Shown in pieces: positions 39,496 to 47,332 of a DNA stretch of 55,697 nucleotides. The position numbers were made by a program, and so were the translations under genes. A model generated the notes under the pieces. The model was not told the origin of the DNA and ran no database searches. It saw only the letters and a program-made list of their open reading frames with translations. Each line of letters starts with the position of its first letter. Positions within the stretch are counted from its first letter, which is position 1. Source of the stretch: CAXTSE01 sp035554115 (GTDB lineage: Bacteria; Actinomycetota; Actinomycetes; Actinomycetales; Microbacteriaceae); assembly GCA_035554115.1 (NCBI GenBank), contig DATMIW010000001.1, positions 1 to 55,697 on the forward strand. The letters are read 5' to 3'.

Positions 39496-40878
39496 CTACT
39501 TGCGGTACTCGTTGCGCGAGTAGAGGTCGTATGGAACCGGAGCGACGGTGGCGCGCACCCGCACATTGCGGTGCGGCTCCACATCGGAGCGCGGGAAGGT
39601 GTGGCTGTCGCCCCATTCCACAAGGATCTCGGTGCCCGGTTCCGCGAACTTGGCATCGATCACGGCCAGAGACAGGTATTTGCGGGCCGGTGCGAGATAC
39701 GACGGCCACATGCTGATTCCGAGCGGCTCGCCCTCGGTGCTCAGCACGCGGTCGTACTGATCCAGCGCATACTGCGCCTTTACAGGAATGACGAGCTGAG
39801 GGGGGAGGCCCTTCTCCGGCTTGCCGAGGTCGGCGAAAAGCTCGCCCACCTGGTCGGCATCCCAGACGAGCGTCACCTTCTGTCGCTGTTGGTGATCGGC
39901 CATCGCCTCCAGCGCTTCTTTGCCGACATAGTCGTTGTCGTTCTTGATGAACGGCGTGTAGCCGATTTCGTGCGGGGTGACGTAGTAGTCCTCGATGTTC
40001 GGGCTCTCGAAACTGCCGCCGAGCGAGCTCGCGACGCTGGCCGGTGCCCAGGCGCGGAACTCGGCCATCGAGTCGTCGTAGAAGGCGGGAAGCGGGCTTC
40101 CGAACCATCCGGACTCTTTGCTGCTCGAGAAGTACGAGAAGACGCCCGCCTCCATCAGGCCGTGCTTCTTCCCCGCCTCGAGGATGGCCGCGTTGACCTC
40201 TGCCTCGTCTTCCCACGGCCCGAAGAGCTCGAAGCCCTTCTGTCCCGCCATGCCGTGACGGACTCCCAACACACGGTGGCCCGCGATGGTGAACTCCGCG
40301 ATGTGGAAGAACTTCGTCGGGGGAACCGGAGCTCCGGTGGCCTCTTCGATGACGTCGTAGGCGTTCGGACCCTGGATCTCATAGCGGTAGTAGGCCGGCA
40401 GGGCGCCCGTTGCGCGACGCTTTCCGACGTTGACGTTGTATTCGAACTCGACGTCGAGCTTGTGCTTCTGGATGTTGAACTCGATCCACTTGAGGATGAA
40501 CTCGTCGCCGCAGTAGTCGTAGAGCTCGCGTCCCTTCCAGTCGATGTAGCGGGCGAGAATGACGTCCCCGATGAAGTGCCCGTTCGGATTAGTGAAGATC
40601 GCCTGCTTCGCCGTGTTCAGCTCGAGGTTGTCGGTGCGATTAACGGCGCTGAGCTCGAAAAGCTTCTGTGCGTCGGGGCCCCACACGAAGAGGTCCTCGA
40701 TGAAGTTCGACTGGTACAGGATGACGGCTGAGTCGTGCCATCCCTGTTGCTCGCTGCGCCAGTTCGTGAATTCGGTCACGACCTCGGGAAAGTACAGCGA
40801 CCGGAACGGCAGCGCTCGGAGCGCTTCGACGGGGCTGGGGAAGGCTTGGATGTATTCCTCGAGAGTCTGCTCACTCAT
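39496..40878 (-). CDS. GcvT-like tetrahydrofolate-dependent aromatic O-demethylase (LigM/DesA-like)
   Basis: A 460-residue GcvT-fold protein of the LigM/DesA group. These take a methyl group from an aryl methyl ether such as vanillate or syringate to tetrahydrofolate, giving a phenol and 5-methyl-THF. Whole-length features fit: N-terminal AFPSPVEALRALPFRSLYFPEVVTEFTNWRSEQQGW, RYEIQGPNAYDVIEEATG, GVRHGMAGQKGFELFGPWEDE with the GcvT-type Glu, YYVTPHEIGY, and the C-terminal GISMWPSYLAPARKYLSLAVID. Length agrees with LigM (about 470). ATG 40878 with AGGAG. A perfect regulatory palindrome lies 65 bases upstream. Methoxy-aromatic substrate is well supported at family level; the exact compound is not. 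Confidence 0.85.
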   Translation of the reverse strand: MSEQTLEEYIQAFPSPVEALRALPFRSLYFPEVVTEFTNWRSEQQGWHDSAVILYQSNFIEDLFVWGPDAQKLFELSAVNRTDNLELNTAKQAIFTNPNGHFIGDVILARYIDWKGRELYDYCGDEFILKWIEFNIQKHKLDVEFEYNVNVGKRRATGALPAYYRYEIQGPNAYDVIEEATGAPVPPTKFFHIAEFTIAGHRVLGVRHGMAGQKGFELFGPWEDEAEVNAAILEAGKKHGLMEAGVFSYFSSSKESGWFGSPLPAFYDDSMAEFRAWAPASVASSLGGSFESPNIEDYYVTPHEIGYTPFIKNDNDYVGKEALEAMADHQQRQKVTLVWDADQVGELFADLGKPEKGLPPQLVIPVKAQYALDQYDRVLSTEGEPLGISMWPSYLAPARKYLSLAVIDAKFAEPGTEILVEWGDSHTFPRSDVEPHRNVRVRATVAPVPYDLYSRNEYRK

Positions 40879-40942
40879 CGGGTTCTCCTAACGGATTGAC
40901 GACATTGTCGCCGCCAGCTTGATGTGGCGGTGGAGTGACTAT

Positions 40943-40956
40943 ATCAGGTACCTGAT
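40943..40956. promoter_or_regulatory. ATCAGGTACCTGAT operator upstream of O-demethylase
   Basis: Perfect 14-bp palindrome about 65 bases upstream of the O-demethylase start; same family as the boxes at 21208, 24115 and 25245, differing only at the two central bases. Confidence 0.75.
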
Positions 40957-41037
40957 TCATGACCAATGCCAATTTGTAACACGCGCGTCATCGCACGCAC
41001 TTCCCCTCGAAACGCAACTCTTGTAGTGTTTGCTGCA

Positions 41038-41055
41038 AACGAACGGTAGTTAGTT
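41038..41055. promoter_or_regulatory. TetR-type operator, site D
   Basis: AACGAACGGTAGTTAGTT: half-sites AAC-G-AAC and GTT-A-GTT around GGTA; 69 bases before the permease ATG. Same pattern as sites A-C. Confidence 0.6.
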
Positions 41056-41123
41056 TTGTTGGTTTACCCGATGCGCGCTTTGCTCAGTGTTGAGTACGAC
41101 GCCTCTTGCTGTGAAAGGTGCAC

Positions 41124-42524
41124 ATGTCTACCTCAGAATCGCCTCAGAAAGTCGCCAACGAGGCGAGTCCCGAAACGGGGCTCGCCAAGGGCAGGATCAA
41201 GCCAGCGCAGGCCTTCTTCTACGCGCTGTCCGCCCTGGCCATCGCAACCTTTGTCACCGGTATTGGCGCGACGATGGTCACGGTGGCTGGCTGGGGCTCA
41301 TGGCTTGTCATGCTCCTCGGCAGCATCGTTGCACTGCTCCTTGCCACGATCGTCTCGCGCTTCGCGAGGCGTCACCTGACCACCGGGTCGATCATGGCGT
41401 ACATGGACCTGGAGATCGGCAAGAAGTCCGGCGTGCTGGCCGGTGCCGCGCTTCTTGTTGGCTATATCGCTGTGATGTGCCTGTACTTTGGCCTCGCCTT
41501 GGTGTTCCTTGTGAGCTTCTTCAGCAGCTTTGGGATCGACCTGAGTGCCCCGTGGCTAGTGTCGATCATCGGCGTGGTGCTGGTGATAATCGCCGTTGCT
41601 CTCGCCCGACGCGGTGTCAGCCTCTCTGTTAACACCACTGTCGTGCTGGGCTGGATCTGTGTGCCCGTCGCAATCGTTATCCTTATCGCCGCTGTTGCCA
41701 ACTTCGGGGTCGACTTCGGGTCACAGTTCGCCCTGAAGGACTTCGATCCCGCAACTCTCGTCCCCGGCTTCATTCTTGGCTACGGAGTCTTCGTCGGTTT
41801 TGAGGGGTTCACCGCCCTCGCGCAGGAGACGGCGGACCCTCGCCGCACCGTCCCGAAGCTGGTTTTCTCGACAGTGGCAGCGGTCGTTGCAATTGCCATG
41901 GTCGCATTGCTCCTCACGGTGCCGATCTTTATCGCCCATTACAAAGAAGTCCTCGCGGGTGCTTCTCCGGCACACCTGCTCGCCGACGTCGGCGGGGTGT
42001 CCGTCCTCGGCACGATCGCTGACGCCCTGTTGTTTCTCGCGACCTTCGCTTCGATGCTCGCCTACGTGAACGATGCAGGCCGAATCTTTGGCACGGCAGC
42101 GCGCGACGGGATGCTGCCGAAGGCGCTCGGCAAGATCCATCCGAAGCACCGTACGCCCGCGAATGCAATCACCTTTTTCGGGGCTGCGGCCGCGGTTGTC
42201 TTCATCGCCTATTTCCTGATCACCCAGCTGCCGGTCTACCTCGTCTTTATCAACTTTGCGCTGGTGGTGTCGTATGCCTGGGGCGTCGCGTACCTCTCGC
42301 TGAGCTATGCCGGCGTCGTAGACGGAATTCGCACACGCAAGGTGTTGTTCATGGTCGGGTCGATCGTCGCAGGGCTCGCCGTGCTCTTCGCACTCGTGAT
42401 GAGTATGGTCACGGGTGCGGTGCTCGTGCCGATCATCACCTTTGTTCTCATAGCCGTGCTGACAGTTGTTGGCATCATTGTGCGGCGGGACGCGAAGGTG
42501 AGCGAGCTCACAGAAACGCTGTAG
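41124..42524 (+). CDS. APC-family amino acid/amine permease
   Basis: A 466-residue amino acid-polyamine-organocation transporter with about 12 membrane helices. The first helix carries the typical GIGATMVTVAG break, and the FILGYGVFVGFEGFTALAQETADPRRTVP loop is the family signature. ATG 41124 has GAAAGG eight bases upstream; an in-frame GTG at 41118 overlaps that site. It lies 54 bases before a copper amine oxidase gene, so uptake of an amine for oxidation is the obvious role (phenethylamine, tyramine or histamine type). Confidence 0.92.
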   Translation: MSTSESPQKVANEASPETGLAKGRIKPAQAFFYALSALAIATFVTGIGATMVTVAGWGSWLVMLLGSIVALLLATIVSRFARRHLTTGSIMAYMDLEIGKKSGVLAGAALLVGYIAVMCLYFGLALVFLVSFFSSFGIDLSAPWLVSIIGVVLVIIAVALARRGVSLSVNTTVVLGWICVPVAIVILIAAVANFGVDFGSQFALKDFDPATLVPGFILGYGVFVGFEGFTALAQETADPRRTVPKLVFSTVAAVVAIAMVALLLTVPIFIAHYKEVLAGASPAHLLADVGGVSVLGTIADALLFLATFASMLAYVNDAGRIFGTAARDGMLPKALGKIHPKHRTPANAITFFGAAAAVVFIAYFLITQLPVYLVFINFALVVSYAWGVAYLSLSYAGVVDGIRTRKVLFMVGSIVAGLAVLFALVMSMVTGAVLVPIITFVLIAVLTVVGIIVRRDAKVSELTETL

Positions 42525-42578
42525 CACTGCACAGGCCTCCGCGGTCGCACCTTAGCGCCCGCGCAGATTAGGAGTTTC

Positions 42579-44549
42579 ATGAATCACCACGACCCGGTCG
42601 CCCCGGCAGCCCACCCGCTTGCTCCATTGACGGCGGACGAGATCCTCCGCCTGCGGTCGATCGTGGTCGACACGGGTGAGGTTGACGAACACACGCGGTT
42701 CGGTTTTGTCAACCTGCGCGAGCCGAGCAAACACGAGGTGTATGAGGGCACCCCGACGCCTCGAAGGGCGGATGTTGTCACGACCAGTTTGCGCACGCTG
42801 GAATCCGTCGAGCGTGTCATCAACCTCGACACCGGAGCCGTGGAGCGCACACGGCGCTTCGAGCATGCCGTCGACGGAGGCGGACCCATGTTCGACGAGG
42901 AGTACCTCCTCGGCGAGCAGATCGTGCTGGCCGATGAGCGCTTTGTCGCTGCCCTCGCCAAGCGCGGGGTGACCGACCTCAGTCGAGTGAAGGTCGTCGT
43001 GCTCAGTGGCGGCTCCTATGGATACGACGACGAACGGAAGGTGCGAGCCGGGCGCGGCGTCGCATTCTGGCAGGAGCACCCGACCGACATGGTGTGGGCG
43101 CATCCCATCGACGGGATCGTCGCGCACGTGGATCTGACGAACCGCACGGTGCTCCGCGTCATCGAAACCGACATCGAGACGGTGCCGATGGAGTCCGGTG
43201 ACTACGACGACCCTGCCGTCATCGGTCCGCTGCGCACGACTCTCAAGCCCATCTCGATTACCCAGCCTGAAGGGGTGTCGTTCTCGCTCGAGGGCGGATC
43301 GCTCGCTTGGGAGGGCTGGGAGCTGCGCCTGGGATACAACGGCCGGGAGGGTCTCACGATTCATGATGTGAGGTTCCGTGATGGCGAGGAGCTGCGTCCC
43401 ATTTTGTATCGTGCGGCGATCGCTGAGATGGTTGTCAACTATGGCGACCCCGAGGTCACGCACAATTGGCAGAACTACTTCGACACAGGGGAGTCGCGGT
43501 TCGGCCGATACGCCAACAGCCTTGAGCTGGGGTGCGATTGCGTCGGCGAGATCCGCTACGTAGACGCGATCGTCTCAGACGACCTCGGCAACCCGACCAC
43601 GATTGCCAACGCGATCTGCGTTCATGAAGAGGATTTCGGCATCCTGTGGAAGCACTCGGACGTCTATTCGGGTTCCCAGCAGACGCGTCGCCAACGCCGC
43701 CTCGTGGTCTCGTTCTTCGTGACCGTCGGCAACTACGACTACGGGTTTTATTGGTACTTCTATCTCGACGGAACGATCGAGCTGGAGGCCAAGGCGACAG
43801 GAATCGTTTTCACCTCTGGTCACCGCGGGGGAGACAACCCGCACAACGCCGAGCTGGCACCGGGTGTGGGCGCGCCCATCCACCAGCACCTTTTCTCTGC
43901 CCGCTTGGACATGGCGGTAGATGGTGTGGCGAACTCCATAGATGAGGTGGAGTTTCATACCGGTGCGGCCGATCCGGAGAAGAACCCGGTCGGCAATGCG
44001 ATCGAACGGCGCGTTCGTCGCCTCGGCAGCGAGCGCGAAGGGATTCGGGATGCCAACGGCAGCGCGAGTCGCACCTGGCGTGTGACGAGCGCAGAACGGG
44101 TGAACCGCCTAGGCCACCCGACGGCATACGTCTTGCATCCCGAAGGGAAGTCGAACATGCTCGCGGCCGCGGGATCCTCGATCGCTCGTCGTGCCGAGTT
44201 CGCGACGCACCATCTGTGGGTCACGCCCTTCGATGCCGATGAGTTCTATTCGGCGGGGTTGCTCGTCAACCAGCATGCGGGCGGCGGAGGCCTGCCCGCC
44301 TACACCGCCGGCGACCGCAGCATTGTCGACACGGACATAGTGCTGTGGCACACCTTCGGTCTGACGCACTATCCACGCCTGGAGGACTACCCGATAATGC
44401 CGGTCGACCGCACGGGCTTCAAGCTCACCCCTGACGGCTTTTTCGACCGCAACCCGACGCTGAACGTTCCTGCTCCTGAGGGGCATTGCGCCGTGGACGA
44501 GCCGGGGCCGCACGAGCACCACGACCACCACGGCCATCACCACGGGTAG
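42579..44549 (+). CDS. Copper-containing primary amine oxidase with His-rich tail
   Basis: A 656-residue copper amine oxidase. The topaquinone precursor tyrosine is in VTVGNYDYGF (T-x-x-N-Y-D/E motif). The catalytic base Asp is in NWQNYFDTGESRFGRYANSL, and copper ligands are the HxH of IHQHLFSARLDMAVDG and a distal His in FGLTHYPRLEDYPIMP. It converts R-CH2-NH2 to the aldehyde, ammonia and H2O2. The last 23 residues are strongly His/Glu/Asp/Pro-rich (HEHHDHHGHHH), unusual for the family and likely to bind copper. ATG 42579 with AGGAG. Operon with the amine permease; the aldehyde could feed the aldehyde dehydrogenase at 19762. Confidence 0.94.
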   Translation: MNHHDPVAPAAHPLAPLTADEILRLRSIVVDTGEVDEHTRFGFVNLREPSKHEVYEGTPTPRRADVVTTSLRTLESVERVINLDTGAVERTRRFEHAVDGGGPMFDEEYLLGEQIVLADERFVAALAKRGVTDLSRVKVVVLSGGSYGYDDERKVRAGRGVAFWQEHPTDMVWAHPIDGIVAHVDLTNRTVLRVIETDIETVPMESGDYDDPAVIGPLRTTLKPISITQPEGVSFSLEGGSLAWEGWELRLGYNGREGLTIHDVRFRDGEELRPILYRAAIAEMVVNYGDPEVTHNWQNYFDTGESRFGRYANSLELGCDCVGEIRYVDAIVSDDLGNPTTIANAICVHEEDFGILWKHSDVYSGSQQTRRQRRLVVSFFVTVGNYDYGFYWYFYLDGTIELEAKATGIVFTSGHRGGDNPHNAELAPGVGAPIHQHLFSARLDMAVDGVANSIDEVEFHTGAADPEKNPVGNAIERRVRRLGSEREGIRDANGSASRTWRVTSAERVNRLGHPTAYVLHPEGKSNMLAAAGSSIARRAEFATHHLWVTPFDADEFYSAGLLVNQHAGGGGLPAYTAGDRSIVDTDIVLWHTFGLTHYPRLEDYPIMPVDRTGFKLTPDGFFDRNPTLNVPAPEGHCAVDEPGPHEHHDHHGHHHG

Positions 44550-44557
44550 CGGGCGTT

Positions 44558-45139
44558 TCAGTCGAGGGGGATCCTTCCGTCACTGATAGCTCGCAGGATG
44601 CGGCGGAGCGCCTCGATCTGGCGGTCCGCCACAGCGAGTTGGCGTTCCCCCTGCATCGCGACCTCGTACGCTATCCCGTCGCCGACGGCCATAAGCAGGT
44701 GGACAAGTGATTCTGAGGGCTCGCCGACTTGCGCCCGGATAGCCACCCGCAGGTTCTCGGCGTACTGATCCTGGTAGCGCGCGACCAGGGCAGCGAGGTG
44801 AGGTACCCGACGTGCCTCAAGAAACATTTCAGTCTGGAACGTCGACAGCTCGGGGTGGTCACGCAGCATTCCCACGATTCCGTCGAATATCCCCTCCAGC
44901 GTTGTGGAAGGGCCGATGTTCTCTGCGATGACCCGCGAGGAGTATTCGAGGGCGGCCGCGAAGACGCCGTCGACGGTCCCGAAGTGGTGCTGAAGGGCCC
45001 CCTGGCTCATGCCCGATTCGGCGGTGAGGGCACGCGTGGTGACCGCGCTCATCCCGTCCCGCGCCACCACGCGCAAGACAGCGTCGATGATCGCCTGCCT
45101 GCCGCTGCCGTAGGGGATCCGGGTTCGGTCGGATGTCAC
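44558..45139 (-). CDS. TetR-family regulator B
   Basis: A 193-residue TetR protein: GRQAIIDAVLRVVARDGMSAVTTRALTAESGMSQGALQHHFGTVDGVFAAAL is the complete HTH domain, followed by a helical effector domain. GTG 45139 is the start. Convergent with the amine oxidase (8 bases between stops) and 68 bases downstream of the LLM oxidoreductase B gene on the same strand, so it could repress that gene. Confidence 0.9.
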   Translation of the reverse strand: MTSDRTRIPYGSGRQAIIDAVLRVVARDGMSAVTTRALTAESGMSQGALQHHFGTVDGVFAAALEYSSRVIAENIGPSTTLEGIFDGIVGMLRDHPELSTFQTEMFLEARRVPHLAALVARYQDQYAENLRVAIRAQVGEPSESLVHLLMAVGDGIAYEVAMQGERQLAVADRQIEALRRILRAISDGRIPLD

Positions 45140-45207
45140 CGATCAGCCTCCTCGCTCGTGGCGCTGAGGGATCGGCGCCTGTATCGCAGACTATCCAAGC
45201 GACCTGA

Positions 45208-46494
45208 CTAGACGACTGGCGTGGCGAGCTTCTCGCGAGTCGTTCCACTCGCGTACTCGGTCTGCATCACACCAGCGGCTTTCAGCACAGGCACCATCCT
45301 GTCGATGACCTTGGTCAAGAACGCCGGGTTGCTGCGGAATGAGCCCACGATGAGGTATCCGTCGCCTCCAACCTGGTCGTTCAGTGCTATCAGTCGTTCG
45401 GCAACGGTCTCAGGCTCACCGGATAGGTCGAGCTCGCCCTCGCCGCCGCGATTCTCCATCTCAATAAGCGCATCACGCAGTGAGATTCCGCGCGCGCCCA
45501 AGGACTGCAGTTCCTCAAAGAAACCCGTATGGCCAGACGGGGTGAGTTCAGCGGGGAACGGCTCGTCCAGTGGGTACTGGGAGAGGTCGTGCGCGAGAGT
45601 AGACGACCAGAAGGTGAGGGTCGCATCGAAGTCGCGTTGGCTCTGATCAAAGTTGACGAAGGTGGCCCAGACGATCTTCACGTCGTCAGGGGCACGGCCG
45701 TACTCCGCGGCGCGCTTGCGAATGTCCTCCCTGAACGCGATCATCCCTTCGACTCCGCCCTCCATAGGGGCAAAGACGAGTTCCGCATGGCGAGCGGCGA
45801 AATCGCGACCTGCCGGAGAGGTGCCGGCCTGAATGAGGATGGGCGTGCCCTGCGGGGAGCGAAGCGTGTTCAAGGGCCCCCGCACCGAGTAGTAGGTCCC
45901 GTCATGATCGATCGCGTGAACCTTCGACGGGTCGACGTGAATGTTGTTGGCCTGGTCGCGGACGAGAGCATCCGCATCCCACGCATCCCAGAGTGCTTTA
46001 ACGACGTCGAGGTACTCCTCTGCCATCGCGTATCGCTGGTCGTGGTCGGGAAGCGTGAGGCCGAAGTTGTCCGCAGCATCCGGATCTGCGGTGGTGACGA
46101 TGTTCCACCCGATTCGCCCATTCGACATGCTGTCGAGCGTCGACAAGGTCCGAGCCAACAGCCATGGCGGGTAAAAGGTCGTGGACGCCGTGGCGAAAAG
46201 CCCAATGTTGCTCGTTGCCTTTGCCAGCGCTGCGAGCAGAACGAGCGCATCGTGCTTGGGTGCGTAGCTGAGGGACTTCAAATCCGCGTCCATCGTGCCG
46301 CCGACAGACCTCGAGACGGTAGCCGTGTCTTCGAAGAAGAGGAAGTCGAAGGTTGCTTCTTCGAGACGCCGTGCCAACTCGATATGCGCATCGCCCGTCC
46401 ACCAGTCACCGCCGTGCAGGCGATCCTCATCGGCGTGCCAGGCCATAGGTCCGAAGGTATGGAAGATGCCGAGTCGTAGGGGCAGGTGGGACAT
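45208..46494 (-). CDS. LLM flavin monooxygenase B (NtaA/SnaA/DszA type)
   Basis: A 428-residue FMNH2-dependent monooxygenase of the NtaA/SnaA/DszA/EmoA branch: LGIFHTFGPMAWH, FDFLFFEDTATVSRSVGGTMDADLKSLSYAPKHDALVLLAALAKATSNIGLFATASTTFYPPWLLARTLSTLDSMSNGRIGWNIVT is diagnostic, and QAGTSPAGRDFAARHAELVF is the phosphate-binding loop. Members split C-N or C-S bonds or hydroxylate. ATG 46494 has CGGAG seven bases upstream; TTG 46500 is less likely. A separate flavin reductase is not present in the window. Confidence 0.9.
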   Translation of the reverse strand: MSHLPLRLGIFHTFGPMAWHADEDRLHGGDWWTGDAHIELARRLEEATFDFLFFEDTATVSRSVGGTMDADLKSLSYAPKHDALVLLAALAKATSNIGLFATASTTFYPPWLLARTLSTLDSMSNGRIGWNIVTTADPDAADNFGLTLPDHDQRYAMAEEYLDVVKALWDAWDADALVRDQANNIHVDPSKVHAIDHDGTYYSVRGPLNTLRSPQGTPILIQAGTSPAGRDFAARHAELVFAPMEGGVEGMIAFREDIRKRAAEYGRAPDDVKIVWATFVNFDQSQRDFDATLTFWSSTLAHDLSQYPLDEPFPAELTPSGHTGFFEELQSLGARGISLRDALIEMENRGGEGELDLSGEPETVAERLIALNDQVGGDGYLIVGSFRSNPAFLTKVIDRMVPVLKAAGVMQTEYASGTTREKLATPVV

Positions 46495-46647
46495 GATCAA
46501 CTCCGATCAGAAGGGAACCCCGCAAACGACTGCGTCCGTGGGGAATTCCACTTCACTGTGGCCTAGTCAAACAGTACACTTGCACGGTTATCTTCGCATC
46601 ACCGATTTCTCACACACACGATTGGCGAGTGGAACGGAGGGCTCGCA

Positions 46648-47151
46648 ATGCTGGATGCCCTTCACGCGTGGGCAGTCGTGCCAGCTGCCGTCGGCGCATG
46701 CTGCATGGCCGCTGATCGCGGGCGGACGCGCGGTCCCGAAATCGTTTCGTCGGTGTTCATGGTGCTGGGGATGATGGACATGCTCCGAGCTATTCCCGCA
46801 CTTGTGCCAGTCGCGTGGACGGCGATCCTGGTCGTCGTGGGGATCTGCCTGGCCGTGCTTTCTCGGCTCAGGACCCCGCGGACGAGCATGACAATGCATG
46901 CGGCTCTCGGCTCCATCGTTATGGGCGCGCTTCTGCTCATGGCGAGGCCCGAGATGGCACTCGAAGGTGACGCAGCGCATCATGATGGGGGCTCGGCCTC
47001 CCTAGCTTTTGCGTTCCACCTGGGAGCAGCCGTGTTCGTCGTCGGCTCCTTCGTCCTGTCTGCCCGCCGCGGAGAACGCCTGTTCGCTCGCATTCAGTAC
47101 GGCACGATGGGCCTCGCCACTCTCGCTATGGTCGTCCCCCTTTTCTTTTGA
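46648..47151 (+). CDS. Small membrane protein, Met/His-containing, unknown
   Basis: A 167-residue protein with about five membrane helices (ALHAWAVVPAAVGACCM, VFMVLGMMDMLRAI, AWTAILVVVGICLAVL, HAALGSIVMGALLLM, FHLGAAVFVVGSFVLSA). Between helices 4 and 5 it has a loop MALEGDAAHHDGG, and methionines and histidines recur in helices, which hints at metal (copper) handling or a DUF5134-like protein, but no family is certain. ATG 46648 has GGAGG nine bases upstream. It stands alone on the plus strand. Confidence 0.75.
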   Translation: MLDALHAWAVVPAAVGACCMAADRGRTRGPEIVSSVFMVLGMMDMLRAIPALVPVAWTAILVVVGICLAVLSRLRTPRTSMTMHAALGSIVMGALLLMARPEMALEGDAAHHDGGSASLAFAFHLGAAVFVVGSFVLSARRGERLFARIQYGTMGLATLAMVVPLFF

Positions 47152-47332
47152 CGCCTGCAAGAGCCACGACCGCAGGACGCCGTCAAGATGTGCTTGACAA
47201 CCACCGCGGCGATGCGCAAATGTGTATACACAGTGTCGTTCTGGCGACCGATCGCGCCAGGAATACCGAAAGGTGATATCGCTGGCCAACGGCGTTGTGA
47301 CCCGACTGTTACTGGACAAGGGAGTACGGCGC
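47152..47332. promoter_or_regulatory. Promoter region of amidohydrolase operon with palindrome TGTGTATACACA
   Basis: Perfect 12-bp palindrome TGTGTATACACA at 47221-47232, a form often seen for GntR-type regulators. A TTGACA hexamer (47194-47199) lies 21 bases upstream and could be a -35, with the palindrome overlapping the -10 area. The operon start is about 100 bases downstream. No matching regulator is in the window. Confidence 0.6.

Noticed and set aside
42552..43463. 303-residue minus-strand frame inside the amine oxidase
   Set aside because: Shadow of a clear copper amine oxidase on the plus strand, no family features.
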